The notes: generated by a model from the sequence alone, not told the origin. A stretch of 64,000 bases of DNA from Petaurus breviceps papuanus (GCA_028583685.1 JAMXIF010000065.1:39177993-39241992), one strand, 5' to 3'; positions 1 to 13,315 are shown, counted from the first letter of the stretch. A program made the numbers and translations.

Positions 1-731
1 ACTTCTTCATTCACATATATTTCACTAGAACAAACAGGATAATTATTTTTGAAAAAAAAGTATTACCAGCACCTAAGTACAAATATTCTCATCATAAGTT
101 ATTCTTGAAAAATCTCAGTGTCAAGACATTTTATCACATGCAAAATAAATCCCTTATTGGTTAAACTTTTCTTTCCTTTTTTTTACATTGCTTATTGAGT
201 TCATTTCATGAATTTACAAAAATTATATCTAGAAAGATATTTCATAAATAGAATACAAATTATAAGAGCTGTGGGGAGTGGCTTAGAATATAGAAAATAA
301 GGTGGCACTTGAAAGTGCCTGGAATTAAAAGAAAATATTAAGTTTAATGCAACTTAGTTTATAAGACATCAAATGATAGACCTGATATGGACTTTATAAT
401 TTTGAATATTAGAGCTTAGAACCTTAGAATAGACACTTCTACAGCTTAGAGGCCTTAAAAGGTCATCTGATCTACCCTTGTCATTTAACACATACAGGAA
501 TGGTATCATCCCATGGTGTTACTACAAAGCATATACACCACACACAGATACTTTATCTGTATTCTTTTAACCATTCAATTTGCCAAGTGATAGAACTTGG
601 AGGGATGATAATGACTCCCACCTTTTTTTTCCCTTTCTCATGGTGGTAATTGTGCCTTCTGCTATTAATGTGAAATCCTGTTTGGAAGTTTTTTTTTAAT
701 TATAAATGAAGTTTAAAAATATTGCATTTCT

Positions 732-2275
732 AGCAGTCATCAAAACTACTTGGTACTTATTGGCTGAGGTATAGAGGAGTGGACCAGTGGGATAGATTAT
801 GTCCATGAGGCACAGCCATAAATGACTATAGTAATCTACTGTTTGACAAATCCAAGGACCCCAGTTTCTGGGATAAAAACTCACTATTGGATAAAAACTA
901 CTGGAAAAACTGGAAAATAGTAAGAAACTGGGCATAGACCAATATCTTACAACACATACCAAAATAAAATCTAAATGGATGCATGATCTAGGTATAAAGT
1001 TTAATACTGTAAGCAATCTGGGAGAACAAGTTATTGTTCACCTGTCAGATTATGGAGAAGAGAAAAATTTATGACCAAAGAAGAGAAAGAGAGCACTACA
1101 AAATACAAAATGGATAATTTTGATTACATTTAATGAAACAATTTTGTACAAATAAAGTAAATGTAACAAGATTAGGAGGGAAGTAGAGAATTGGGAAAGA
1201 CTTTTTTACAACCAGTATCTCTGAAAAAGGTCTCATTTCAAAAATATACAGAGGAATGAGTTATTTATAAAAATATAAGTCATTACCAAGTGATAAATGG
1301 TGAAAGGATATGAACAGGCAGTTTTCAGAGGAAGAAATTAAAGATATTTATAAGCACATGAGAAAATGCTTAAATCACTATTGATTAGAGAAATATAAAT
1401 CAAAACAATCTCAGGTATCACATCTCCCTGGTCAGTTTGGTTAACATGACAAAATAGAAAAATGATAAATGCTGGAGATGTGGAAAAATTGGAACTCTAA
1501 TTCATTGTTAGTAGAGTTGTGAACTGATCCAACCATTCTGGAGAGCAATCTGGAACTATGACCAAAGGGCTCTAACAAAGTGCATACCCTTTTACCCTGC
1601 AAAGGGTAAACTTCTAGGGCTATATCCCAAAGAGATCATATAAGTGGGAAAAGGACCCGTATGTACAAAAATATCTATAACAGCCCTTTTTTGGTGGCAA
1701 AGAATTGGAAATCAAGGGGATGACCATCAATTAGGGAATGGTTAAACAAGTTGTTGGTATGTGAATGTAATGGAATACCATTGTGCTAAGAGAAATGTGG
1801 AGTAGACAGACTTCACAATAACCTGGAGTTGCTGTGAACTGATGATGAGTGAGGAAAGCAAAACCAGGAGAACTTTGTACACAGTTACAGACACATCCTA
1901 TCTGTGACAGCTAACATTGATGGACTAGGCTCCTCTCAGCAATGCAAGGTTAGAAGACACCTCCAAAAGATTCATGATGGAAAGGGATATTCACATCCAG
2001 AGAAAGAACTATAGAGTCTGAATGTAGATTGAAGTAAGCTACTTGCTCTTTCTCTTTCGTGTTTTGTTCCATTTGTTCCTTCTTTCTTGTTTGGTTATAA
2101 TTCATCTTTGCAACTTGACTAATGTTTATTGTGAAAGTAGTTATAGAACTTATATCTGATTGTATGCCACCATGAGGGGGGAGGGCAAGGAGAGGGAAGG
2201 TGACAGAATTTGAAACTCAAGGGATTGTGGAACTGAAAGTTGTAAACTAAAAGTAAATAAATCCATTTTTTAAAA
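732..2275 (+). mobile_element. L1 LINE, 5'-truncated (ORF2 C-terminal part and 3'UTR)
   Basis: It opens with 'agcagtcatcaaaactactt', a recognisable stretch of mammalian L1 ORF2. The familiar ORF2 end follows ('taacatgacaaaatag', 'aaccattctggagagcaat'), then a non-coding tail ending in an A-rich stretch. An 11-bp target-site duplication, attgcatttct, flanks it exactly (721-731 and 2276-2286), so both ends are fixed. The reading frame has many stops. There is no internal promoter region, so it is a dead copy. Confidence 0.9.
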
Positions 2276-2924
2276 ATTGCATTTCTGAGAATTACAGGTC
2301 AACACGAGTCTGAAGCATAAAACATAAATGTTGGTCTATTGTGGGACATATGTCCACTCAAGTTAACCAATTTTTGTCTAACATCTGTCATATTCAATTC
2401 ACTGAAATAATACATGACAAGGACACTAACATCAATAAAATAAACTCCTTGAAAAAAAGTGAACTAATGGAAGATTGAATGGAAGGCCAAGGGGGTATAA
2501 CAAAGAAGTATATAATCCAAGTATTTTGATAACATAGAACAGAAAACAGAAAAGATTGTTTCTAGCTGGAGTTTTGTGGAAGGTTTCAAAGTTTCAAAAG
2601 GTTTATAATCAAAACCTTGAATGTACTTGATTGAAAAATGTATTTTTTTTCTTGTAGGAAATGAGGAGCCACTGAATGTTTCTAATCTTTGTAGTCATGT
2701 GATCAAATCTGGGTTTTTGAAACAAGAATTTGGCAATATGCATGAATTCCTGATGGAAATAACAATTTCAAAAATAGCACTTTTATGGCTATTGATTCCA
2801 TCTCTGAATGGCCTTACCAAACAATGATTTCTTCATGACTATGCTCTGTGACCAACCCACACCTGGTTTTCATTGTCACCATTTTTATATACATCTGTTT
2901 GGCCACATGAACTTAGAGAAAAAC

Positions 2925-3765
2925 ATGTATACATAGACAGAGGGCACAAGATGAGTTGAATATTAAGGGATGATATCTAAAAAATAAAATTAAGAGGTGA
3001 TAGAGGAATTTATTGGGAGAAGGAGAGAGGGAGAGAGAGATTAGGGTAAACTATCTCATAATAAAAGAGGCAAGAGAAAACTGTTACAATGGAGGGGAAG
3101 AGCAGGAAGGTGAAAGGGAATGGGACAATCTTACCCTCATTGAATTTGGTTTAAGGAGGGAATAGCATGCACACTCAATTGGATATCATACCCTACAGGC
3201 AAATGAGGGGGGTAGGGGATAAGAGGGGGGATGATAGAAGGGAGGGCAGATTGGGGGAGAGGGTAGTTAGAAGCAAACATTTTTGAAAAGTGATAGGGTC
3301 AAAGGAGAAAATTAGAATAAGTGGGGGGGCGGGACAGGATGGAGGGTAATATAGTCAGTCTTTCACAATATAACAATTACAGAAATGATTTGGGTAACTA
3401 CACATATATAACCTATACTGAATTGCTTATCTTGCCAGTGGGGGCAGGTGAGAATGAAAGAATGGACAAAATCTGGAACTCAAAGTTTTAAAAACAAATG
3501 TTTTTAAAAATTGTCTTTTACATGCAACTAGGAAACAAGATATACAGGCACTGGAGTATAGAAATCCATCTTGCCCTACAGGAAAGTTGGGGGCAGTGTT
3601 GGGGGAGGATACAAAAGAGAAGAGATTGAGGGAAGGGGTATTCAGTAGGCTTGCTACTTTGGTGGGGCATAGGGGGAAGATGAGGAAAAAAACTGCAACT
3701 CAAAAGTTTGTGGAAATGAATGTTGAAAACCAAAAATAAATTAATTACTTTTTAAAAATGACTCT
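2925..3765 (+). mobile_element. L1/HAL1 3' non-coding module, purine-rich
   Basis: This stretch is dominated by purines (GGGAGA, GGGGG and AGGAGGG runs). It is colinear over its whole length with the reverse complement of 47216-48130 and in part with 27850-28330 inside the HAL1-like element. Shared landmarks are 'atacatagacagagggcac', 'acactcaattggatatc', 'gatatacaggcactgg' and an end of 'aataaattaatta' before A-rich sequence. It is therefore the 3' end of one LINE lineage. No clear target-site duplication was found. Confidence 0.75.
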
Positions 3766-3924
3766 TATCTGCCTTATACAAACATTATATGACCTGCTGC
3801 TAGGAGTAGAAAGGACAATAGAATATACACTTGTAGTCAAAGAAAAGAGAACCTCAGACCTGGAAGAGACTTCAGAACATGGAAAGCACATGAAAGAACA
3901 GTTTTTAAAAATTTTTCTTGCTAT

Positions 3925-4205
3925 TGGATTCTGGTAAATTTGTTTAAACTCTGAGCCACCTCAGTTTCCTTTTCTGTAAAGTGGGGATAACAACTGTAAT
4001 AGCATCTAATTCACTGAGCTATTGTGAAGACCAAATAAATCATGTAAAGTAATTTGTGGACTTTACAGCATTACATAACATTTGCTCTTTTTCATAATGA
4101 AATGTAGGCCTAGAGAAATGAGATGACTTGCCCAAATACAAACCACTAGTTAATTACATAGCTCAGACTAGAATCAGGGTCTCTTAACTTCCTAGTCTTT
4201 GTTTT
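3925..4205. mobile_element. MIR-type SINE remnants
   Basis: 'ctcagtttccttttctgtaa' with downstream 'gctattgtgaagacc' (3960-4035) is the MIR 3' part on the + strand. 4085-4205 ('agagaaatgagatgacttgc') reads as an antisense MIR core. Both are old and diverged. Confidence 0.55.
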
Positions 4206-4383
4206 CCCTAGGAGGTCATGCTTCCTAGAGGAGCCCTATAATTATCTTTGTACTTTGGCCACAAATCACCTTATAAAATCCACTCAGCCTGTCTAATATA
4301 CAGTACAAGGTCTAGGTGCTTATAAGGGACAGACCTAGAGATCGTTCTCAGATGATAGAAAAAATATTCAAAGTGTGTTTTCT

Positions 4384-4648
4384 TTTTTTTTAAGCAATCA
4401 GGGTTTAGTAACTTGCTCAAGGTTACACGGCCAGTAATTTTTGTGTGGGTGTCGAGTATCTGAGGCCGGAACCGATCTCAGGTCTCCCGACTCTGGGGCC
4501 GGCACTCTTACTCACTGCACCACCTGGCTGCCCCTAAGCAATTGGGGTTAAGTAACTTGCTCAAGGTTACATGGCCAGTTATTTTGTGTGGGTGTTAAGT
4601 ATCTGAGCCCAGAACTGATCCCAGGTCTCCCGACCCTGGGGCCACTGC
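4384..4648 (-). mobile_element. Dimeric core-SINE (two head-to-tail units)
   Basis: Read on the - strand, a 5'-truncated unit (4648-4536) runs straight into a complete unit beginning 'aggggcagccaggtggtgca' (about 4538-4391), then a poly-A tract. Both units carry the same variant centre, 'acacccacacaaaa'. A 15-bp target-site duplication, caaagtgtgttttct, flanks the whole pair (4369-4383 and 4649-4663). This means the dimer, not two separate units, was inserted once. Confidence 0.8.
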
Positions 4649-4663
4649 CAAAGTGTGTTTTCT

Positions 4664-7600
4664 AATTGGTAGAGTGACAGCACCACATTTTTAAATAGGC
4701 AACACACACTGAAACTTTGCAAGGGACCTGTATTCATTAAATGGCTCTTATTGTCAAATCTTTGACTGTAGGGTCTGTTCCTTCCTTCCAGAAGTGTGTT
4801 AGAACCATCTCTAGTAGATTTATGAGAGTTGATTGTTAAATTTTCTGAGAAAATAAACCTCTAAAGTAGACAAATGCTATAAATCAGAGTTTGATTTATT
4901 GCTTTGTCGATTTTCTAGACCTGAGAAAACAATAATGCAGAATTAACTTCCAAGTGTGCCGCAAATTTTCAGAGCCACTTATTAAATGTTTCCATTTAAA
5001 CTTCATCTTCCTCCCCTTTTAGTCTTTATATTTCTAATGTCTAGAACAGCAATTTGCACATAATTGTGTTAACAAATGTTTTCTGAATTGTGGAACTAAA
5101 TGAATGGATAAATGAATGGGTTATTTTATAGACAATACGATATTCTACAATTTAGCATAGAAGTTCATGACATGTAAATCTTCCCCCAAAAAAATCCAAG
5201 CAAAATAAAACATCTCTAATGATTCCAAACTTTACCTGGTCTACTCTACTACCATGGCGCCTATCGGCACCATGAAGACTTTCTTTAAATTGGGATGCAA
5301 TACACTGGGGGTCTCATTACCAAATCTCTTGATGATGTGTATGTGATACAGCTTCCATGGAATAATAGTTAAAGCCCTGGTGTTGATCAAAAGAGAAGAC
5401 ACATTTCTCAGTGTCTCACTGAACCACTCCCCACAAGGAAAAGACCAATACTATTGTTTTCTGACTTTGGTTACAGGACAAACCTTTCCCCACCATAACA
5501 GAGGAACCTGGTTACTTACCCCAGAGTCATTAGGAGACCTAAACCTGTTTGGAACCGTTAGCTCAAGATAATAAGATTGAATCTGGGGATCATTGAAGAA
5601 TTGAAACTGCTTTGCTTTCTCCTTCTTTTGTACAAGGTCATCAGATTAAAGAGCTCCCAAAGATTAACTAATTCTCACTTTTCTCCTTACAAACACATCA
5701 AATGTAAGTTTTTTTTTAATGATTTAAGCTAATAATCTCTTTGGGGACTTAGATATAACACACTTAGATGGATCTTATTACCTAGTATAAGTAGCACAGG
5801 GTTATAAACGAAGAGATTTGAGTACAAGTCCAAGTTCATTTCCTTATAACTTTGACTGAATTGCGTTCCTTTTCCAGGCTGCCAAAAGAGAGAGGAATGT
5901 ATTATATGATGCCCAGATCCCTTTTAGCCATGATATTCAGTGATTATTCTGAAGTGCCCTGTTTGGTAGCTGATGAAGAAAGAAGAAAGGATAAATGAAA
6001 AATTAGACCAGATTGTGGTAGATTAAGGATTTTTAGACTTGGCTATCTTCCTGACTTGCTAAAGTGAATAATGAGATAGACAAGGTGGTGAAATGTTAAC
6101 AGCCTAGTCTTAGAGACAAGAGACTTTGGATTTAGAGTTGGGAAGGATCTCAAAATCATAAAATCCATACACCTCATTTTACAAATAAAGAAACTGAGTT
6201 TCAGAGAAGGGAGGTAATTTGGCCAGTCATCTAGTTACCAGATATCTAAAACAGACAAGATTTGCTTCCTTCAAAGACCACTCTTACACTCTTTTAACCC
6301 TGTATTTATAATTTAATGCTTCTAATCTGTTGCTAGTTTATAAGTCAATTTGTTTGAACTATGAATTGAAAAAGCTGAATCAAAGACTCTTCCTGAGATC
6401 TAGAGGTACTATCCTATCCACGTAGTAAAATTTATTATATTATTTTGTGATATTGATTTTGGAGGTCCTAAATTCTCCCCCCTTTTAAGATGCATGTATG
6501 TATACATATAATTGGTTACTCAAAGATTGAGGGGTTTGACCGGGGTCACACAGTTTATGCATACCAGAGGCAAATTTTAAAATCAAGTTTTCCTGGTACT
6601 GAGACCAAGTCTTTATCCAATATCAGGAGAGTGGTGGGATATAATAATTCAATAAGACATTTTTTTCTGCCCTCACAGAGTCTGTCAGAAAGATATGATA
6701 CACACATAGATAATTATTCAAACTAATATTCCTGGAAAATATTCAAATGAAAATTAGGGAATTTTCAGGTTAATTCAGAGATGGATGGTAACTTAGACCT
6801 CACCTATAGCATTCTTCTACCTAGGTTTTGATAATCTCTACAATGTCATCTGTAGAGGATGATAAAGTTCTTTTAAAAATACTTCCAATAATGGGGGATA
6901 CACTATCTTATAAGATTTATAATTTTATTATAAATTGCTCTAATGATTAAATATTTTCAAAACCTTTCATTTTACAAAAGACAATAAAGTCTGTCGGAAT
7001 GGAAACCTACAAATATTTGGGATTAAATAGCAAATCTAATACTTTAAATGCAACTTAAAGTTTGCAAAACTTACTAACATGTTAGCTCATTTGAGCCACA
7101 CACCAACCACAGGAGGAAATTACCATTGTAACTGTCACAATTAACCAATGAGAAACTGAGGCTAAGTAACATACCTATGGCTACAGAGCTAATCCTATTT
7201 TCATGATTTCACTGCATGCTGTCTGCCCCCAAATCCAGTCTTCTCTCCTCCTTCTCTGTGCAGTGCTTATTTGATGCTAATCTCTGAGATTATGCTGAAA
7301 TTGTAGTAAAAACAGGTTTTTTATGGGGATTTGCTTTTAATGAGAGTGTTAGTTTTCTTTTTTATCAATGTCCTTCACTATTAGGGTTTTGCAAATGGTA
7401 TTTTTAATGCCTAGAATAGCACCTTGCACATAATTTAAATATTAAATTCCTCACAATTCAACAAATATCTATGAATTGTCAATTATGTGAAAAAATGTAT
7501 ACTCAACTTTAGAGAAAAAAATACAAGAGTGAAATAATGCCTGGCTTCCAAGAGCTTATATTCTATGTGCACAGCAATGATGCAATTCTACAATAAATGG

Positions 7601-9174
7601 ATTGGTCATTTCCAAGGTTATGTATTCTTTTCCCTCTTGCCAATTGTGTGATACAAGAAAAATGCGAGATAATCTGTTTAATGCTTCAATATCTTCATAT
7701 ATAAAAACAAACAAAACAAAATAAAAACTCCCACTTTACTGTTGGGAATCACTGTATAAAAAGAAGCATTTAACTAACCCAGAGAGACATCCCTGGAGAG
7801 AAAAATAATTGTTTCTTGGCAATAGTTGAAGTGCCTAGAATAGTTTAAGATCCTAGGATTCTGTCACCAGGATTCAGCTAAATTCCCATATCACTTGGAT
7901 TTATCTTTTCTAAATATAATGAATGGCATTATGGTATTTAAAACTAAAAGAAACCTTAGAGAATAGATCATGTAATCCAATTCACCATGTTTCTGATGAG
8001 AAAACTCAGTTGTAAAAGGGGTAAAGTTCATTTACCTATTAAGTAATAGATTCTTGAATTGAACCTAAGTCCAAATTAAATCCTTCATCCACTACAACAT
8101 AGTCTCAGCTTTCATCTATATGCCATCCATTTCAATGGAGCCTTATTGTATGTTTCCTTCAGATTGACAGATATTAACGAGTAAGAAGAAGGGAAAGGTA
8201 ACCCTGAACTCTATAGTGAGGGTGGATCATAGAATACCAGGAGATGACAAAATATCATAGGCTTAAGAAATACAATTATAATGAGAAAAAAAAAACTGTC
8301 CACATCCTGAAATTCATTACAGTTTTTTCTCCAGTCATATAGGAACTCCCTTTCTTCAGCCTTTACCCAGGAAATATACTTTGTGCAGCGGTCTCTGTAA
8401 TTTGGAGCACCAGGGCTGTATGGCAACAATTTGATCTGACTTTTTGGTTTACATGTAATTTTTTTTTAATATCTCAGTTTTAATATCTTTTCCCCTACTC
8501 CAGGATGTGCTTAATCACCTATATAAGTCAGCCCTGCTTCAAGTGAGATAAGAGTTCACTAAGAATATTATCTTTCAATTAAGGCAAAAGCATAGAATTA
8601 ATGCCTGCCCCTAATGAGAAGTGGGCATGTCTTATTTATTATCAAAATACTGATTTACTTTCTTGCTGTGATAGGCTAATTTATATAACTTGGTAGCTTT
8701 GTCATACACAAACACACACACACAAAGGCACTGAAACATACATCACAGGTCCTCTTTTCCCCTCAAATAGTCACCACTGGAGGCAACACAACTCATCTAA
8801 GTATGGTTCCATTGCTCAGAATATGCCTATCTCCACATTAAGCATTCAGCTGACTTCAGAGTCATTAGAAAATTATTTTGTGTACCCTCACCACTGGCAA
8901 AGCTTAATTCCTTGAGGTGTGGACAACAATATAGAAACAATCATTTCAAGGAAAGGAAAATAACATGCTCTGTCCTCTCTGCTACCACACTTTAACTTTG
9001 AATATTTTTTCTAGTACAATCAATGGAATCCATTTCTAATAGTTCTGTAGACACAAATTCAACATTCAACATCATTGGTTTCATTTAATATACTAAAACA
9101 TAGAAATAACTAAAGGGGAATGGGCAAGGAGATTAAGTGAGGAGACAAATTATAAGAAGAGTCCTAGTTTGAGT
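4664..9174. other. Gene-free stretch with scattered old SINE pieces
   Basis: Antisense MIR-like pieces lie near 6120-6290 ('caaataaagaaactgagtttc'), 7060-7200 ('aatgagaaactgaggctaag') and 7960-8110. A (CA)n lies at 8708-8724. 5220-5640 has slightly higher complexity and several ATGs but no protein I recognise. No RNA gene was seen. Confidence 0.4.
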
Positions 9175-9320
9175 CAGGCAATTAGTTGGAAAGGATAAAT
9201 ATTTATTAAATCCTGCTATGTTCCAGAAGCAGTGCAAAGGACTGGAGATTAAAAAAAGAAAATTAAAAATGTGTCGGCCCCCAAGGAGCTCACAGTCTAA
9301 TGAGGGAAGACAATCATCAA
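9175..9320 (+). mobile_element. Old LINE-derived dispersed repeat (CR1/L2-like)
   Basis: 'aggataaatatttattaaat', 'ctatgttccagaag' and 'aaggagctcacagtctaatg' form a string seen again, diverged, at 58545-58700 and 34440-34560. It is a common ancient mammalian repeat; I cannot name the exact family. Confidence 0.5.
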
Positions 9321-9401
9321 AGTGAAGATGAAAAGTGTTTGGGGAGAATGAGGGAATATATATATATATATATATATAAATATATATAAATATATCTTTT
9401 T

Positions 9402-9523
9402 ATTTCCTACCACTCCATAGAGATAAACTCCTTCATCATCATACCCATATATATATATATGTAAACATATATATATGGGGGTATGATGATGATGGAGTTT
9501 AACTCTATGGAGTGGTAGGAAAT
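9402..9523. repeat. Near-perfect inverted repeat, 45-bp arms
   Basis: The left arm (9402-9446, starting atttcctaccactccatag) and right arm (9479-9523, ending ctatggagtggtaggaaat) are reverse complements with only two mismatches. The spacer is an AT-dinucleotide run which itself pairs around 'gtaaac'. Together they could extrude a hairpin of more than 50 bp. (TA)n also lies just upstream (9357-9395). There is no transposase. Confidence 0.9.
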
Positions 9524-12319
9524 TAAGGGATGTTTGAACTGGGAGCCCTTTCAAAATAGAAGCTTTGGGAGAAGTTCTAAGTCCTGCCCTCCAAACGGTG
9601 GGTACTCAGTGTGCTAAAGAAGTGTAAGTACAGAGGGACATATAATCTCACAGGACAGTAAGTTTTCTGATGATGTTCCTGGGAGCACAATGGAGTCTAG
9701 CACAAAGGAATGTAGCTTGAGTGTTTTAGAGAACAGGACCCTGCCCAAATCTTTGATTGATATTTAATATAGGGTTAGATGATTGAGATAGTATGGAGAC
9801 AGCCAATATCTTCATCCTAGGGCTATTTTTCCTTCATTTCAATGAGACACAATGATGCAGGTCAAGTGTCAGTTATGCATACATACTACACGCATATGTA
9901 CATACACACATACATTCTAAAAGAAGGTATTGATCCATTTGAAATGTAAGGTAATGAGAGACAACAGTCTAAGCATGATGGATTTATTAATTAGGCTAGC
10001 AATAACAATTAAATTGTGTCAATGGCCTTTCTCAATGACTAAAGACCACAAGGCAGGGCTATTTGGCCTTCATAAAATTTTGAGAAGTGTAAGAGAACAA
10101 AGAATATAGTTGAGTAAGTAGGGAAAACAATGAAAAAGGGAAGACAGAATCACTGAGGTAGGGTCAACATGATCAAAGAAAGTGTTCATGATGCTAGTAA
10201 CCACCCCTCTTCATCATTAAGAATTTCTTGATTGATTTATGAGATGCACGGCATGCTGAGGATTTTGTTAATGAACCAAGGAAATAAGACAGCATTACAG
10301 AAAGGACAAAATACCCATATTTAATGTCTCACAATGATATGTTTGCCTATTCAGAAGGAAGAATTAAAATAATTTAAGGTAATTCAGGTTAGTACTACTA
10401 TATCATCATGACCTTTATCCTCATCTTCACATAACTCTGCATCCATCTGAAACTCATTGCAGTCTCTATTGGTTACTCTAGACAAGATGGCCTACAATTC
10501 TCCTAACATTTGAGTTTGTTAATGTATCAGTAAGAGAACTTTTACCTGAATCCAAGTAAGTATAGAAGAGTAATTTAAAGTCTTATGGCATTACATATGT
10601 CACATAAGAAATATCATCGTTTACATTTTGAGATAAAGTATTGATGCTGTTGTATTAACATTAATGACATTGAAGCTTGGGGTTGTTTAAATAACATATA
10701 GGAATTTTACATTGACGACATGTTCTGTATGCATTGGGTTCATTTATGATAGCTAAATATATCTAACTTCTTTTTTTCTTAAGTGCTACCTTAAAGACCT
10801 TGTATTTATGTTATACTTAATGCTTTATTTGGAATGAATTTCAAAGTAAACATCAATTTTGTGAATTAAAATGCACAAAATAATAAACCTATAAAAATAA
10901 TAAACCAAATATTTTGTTGTGAGATTTTACATAAGAAATTATTGTATGAAAGTTTACAAAGATGCATTTTGGGTTTGCTTAGCATAGAAATGGTGCTCAT
11001 TGGATAATCTTATGTTTTAATATGTCTGAGGTTATAGGGACTATATTTTCTCTCTATTTTTTTCTTTTAGGCAAGCTCTTTATAAGTAGAACATTCTCTT
11101 TGCCCTTTTTTCCTTCAAATTTAAACCTCTGATATAATATAAATTTCAATTTGTGAGTACTAGAATGAAGGCTTTGATGGTCATTGGCAATGTTGGCAAT
11201 CTACATATCTTCTGAAGGCTTCAGAGATCTTCCAAGCAGTCTTTCTTCTCAATTGCTTGGAGTGTGGATATCAGATCTTGGGAGTGAAAGTCTTTCATTC
11301 CTCTGTTCAATAAACTTTAGTGGCCCTTTATAGCATATAAGATGAAATAAAAGTCATTTTTAACTCAAATAAACAAAGATTTTTTTGTAAAAATAATTTA
11401 CTCAGTTATACTAGAGTAAAATAGGAATAATGGTAACGGCAAGAAAAATAAGATTGCAGTAAAAATTCTAATAATCCATAAAAACAATGTCCCATGTTTG
11501 CAAATGCAGTGACAAAAATGGCACTAATTGGGTTAAGAGCACTCTGGTTGTTGACATTCCCTTTTTTTTTACTATTTGGTTGGAAAATTTGTCAGATATT
11601 ATCATTTTCTGTGATACGAAGCATTTCATAAGCATTTTTCACAATCTGGCCTTTTTTTAAACTTCCCGGTCTTCTTACTCTTAACTTTTCCCTTAATAAT
11701 ATACAAGCAAGCTACAAAAATCAATTTTCTGTTGTTCACACGACACGTCATATACCCTCTTTGTGAAAACGGTCTTATGTAAAGCCATATTGTACCCAGA
11801 GGCACCATGAGAAAAAAGGATAGCAACTTTGAGACAAATCTGAGCTACTGGAAAAGGATTTTCACCTTTCTTTTTATCACTAGAGCTTGTTAAATCATGC
11901 ATGAATTGACTCCTACTTATCAAATGTTTATTGATAACCTGACTGATTTGATGTCAAAATAATCAGGTCATCTGACAATCTGAGAACCCAGAATCATGAT
12001 ATTTCTTACAACAATTGAAAATTAACACATGCAACATTTTAAAAAGTAGTCTTTTTACTGTTCTCACATATTACTAAACATTTAATACATCACAATTGGG
12101 ACAAGCAAGACACATCTGTATATCTGAGTATGGTAAATAGTTTATAATTTAAACGATAGCATAAAGAAATAATTATCTTAAAAGGCAAAATAAGCCTTAA
12201 ATCATTATTTAGTCATTATCCAGTGATTCAACATTTATATAAAATCAATAATTATAATAATCAAATAATTCAGTTTTCTCTTCATTTTCATTGATTTATT
12301 TTAGGCCTAATATTATTAT
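9524..12319. other. Upstream region of the OR4S1-like gene; no gene recognised
   Basis: AT-rich DNA. On the - strand, 11600-11930 holds two overlapping short reading frames that look slightly more protein-like than their surroundings, but I recognise no family. No promoter or first exon could be supported. Confidence 0.3.
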
Positions 12320-12385
12320 TTGTCTTTCATATACTTCCAGGTATAAATCATCAGTGCCTTGAATGCTTAGGTCTCCTCTCAATCA
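12320..12385 (+). promoter_or_regulatory. Probable 3' splice site and leader of the OR4S1-like coding exon
   Basis: A pyrimidine-rich stretch ends in 'ttccag' at 12335-12340, followed by a 45-base leader to the ATG. Odorant receptor genes usually have non-coding 5' exons spliced to one coding exon, so this is the likely exon start. A second AG at 12369-12370 is possible. The upstream exon was not identified. Confidence 0.5.
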
Positions 12386-13315
12386 ATGGAAAACCAAAAC
12401 AACGTGACAGAATTTGTTTTGTTTGGACTTTTTGAAAGTCAGGAGATGCAGCATGCTTGCTTTGTAGTGTTTTCTATCATTCATGTGCTTACTGTTCTGG
12501 GAAACTTACTTGTGGTCATTACCATAAATGCCAGCAAGACTCTCACTGCCCCCATGTATTTCTTCCTCAGTCATTTATCCTTTGCAGATATGTGCTACCC
12601 ATCAGCTACTACTCCAAAGATGATTGCTGACACTTTTGTAAAGAGAAAGACTATCTCTTTCAATGGCTGCATGACTCAACTTTTTTCGGCCCATTTCTTT
12701 GGTGGAACTGAGATCTTCCTCCTCACTGCCATGGCCTATGACCGCTATGTTGCCATCTGTAAACCTCTGCACTACACAACCATTATGGACCGGAGGAAAT
12801 GTGGTCTGTTGGCTGGGGCTTCCTGGGTAGCTGGCTTCCTTCACTCCATTTTGCAAACCCTGCTCACCGTCCAGCTGCCTTTCTGTGGCCCAAATGAGAT
12901 TGACAACTTTTTCTGTGATGTCCACCCCTTGCTGAAGCTTGCATGTGCTGACACTTATTTGGTGGGGCTGATTGTTGTTGCCAACAGTGGCATGATCTCC
13001 CTTGTCTCCTTCATTATCCTTATCGTCTCATATATTGTAATACTGTTGAGCCTGAGGAGTCAGTCATCAGAGGGGAGGCGCAAGGCTCTTTCCACTTGTG
13101 GCTCCCACATCATTACTGTCCTCCTGGTCCTCGTGCCTCCCATGTTCATGTACATCCGCCCCTCTACCACACTGGCAGCTGACAAACTTGTTATCTTGTT
13201 CAACATTGTGATGCCCCCATTGCTCAATCCTCTGATATACACCTTGAGAAATAACGAAGTAAAAAATGCCATGAGGAAATTATGGAGTATAAAAACGAAA
13301 TCTGAGAAGAAATGA
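12386..13315 (+). CDS. OR4S1: Odorant receptor, OR4S1-like
   Basis: A complete 309-residue class A odorant receptor, the usual length for the family. The extracellular N-terminus has an N-glycosylation site (NVTEF, residues 6-10). TM2 begins at PMYFFL (56-61). TM3 ends in [10 protein letters not shown] (116-125). C95 and the extracellular-loop cysteines C167, C177 and C187 are present. KALSTCGSH (233-241) marks the start of TM6 and NPLIYTLRN (281-289) marks TM7. The basic cytoplasmic tail is short. The sequence matches my memory of human OR4S1 closely, including the opening [14 protein letters not shown] and the stretches [18 protein letters not shown] and LLAGASW. It should couple through Golf in olfactory cilia; its ligand is unknown. 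This is the first in-frame ATG after a likely splice acceptor at 12339-12340. No lesions are seen. Subfamily call is strong; strict orthology is inferred. Confidence 0.95.
   Translation: MENQNNVTEFVLFGLFESQEMQHACFVVFSIIHVLTVLGNLLVVITINASKTLTAPMYFFLSHLSFADMCYPSATTPKMIADTFVKRKTISFNGCMTQLFSAHFFGGTEIFLLTAMAYDRYVAICKPLHYTTIMDRRKCGLLAGASWVAGFLHSILQTLLTVQLPFCGPNEIDNFFCDVHPLLKLACADTYLVGLIVVANSGMISLVSFIILIVSYIVILLSLRSQSSEGRRKALSTCGSHIITVLLVLVPPMFMYIRPSTTLAADKLVILFNIVMPPLLNPLIYTLRNNEVKNAMRKLWSIKTKSEKK

Noticed and set aside
5220-5640. Possible decayed gene with clustered ATGs
   Set aside because: No domain, no homology recognised, and no splice structure supported.
9357-9560. CRISPR-like or regularly spaced repeat
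   Set aside because: It is a single inverted repeat plus TA dinucleotides, not spaced direct repeats, and the genome is a mammal's.
11626-11923. Possible antisense processed pseudogene
   Set aside because: Two frames looked mildly protein-like, but no parent gene was recognised and no poly-A tail or target duplication was seen.
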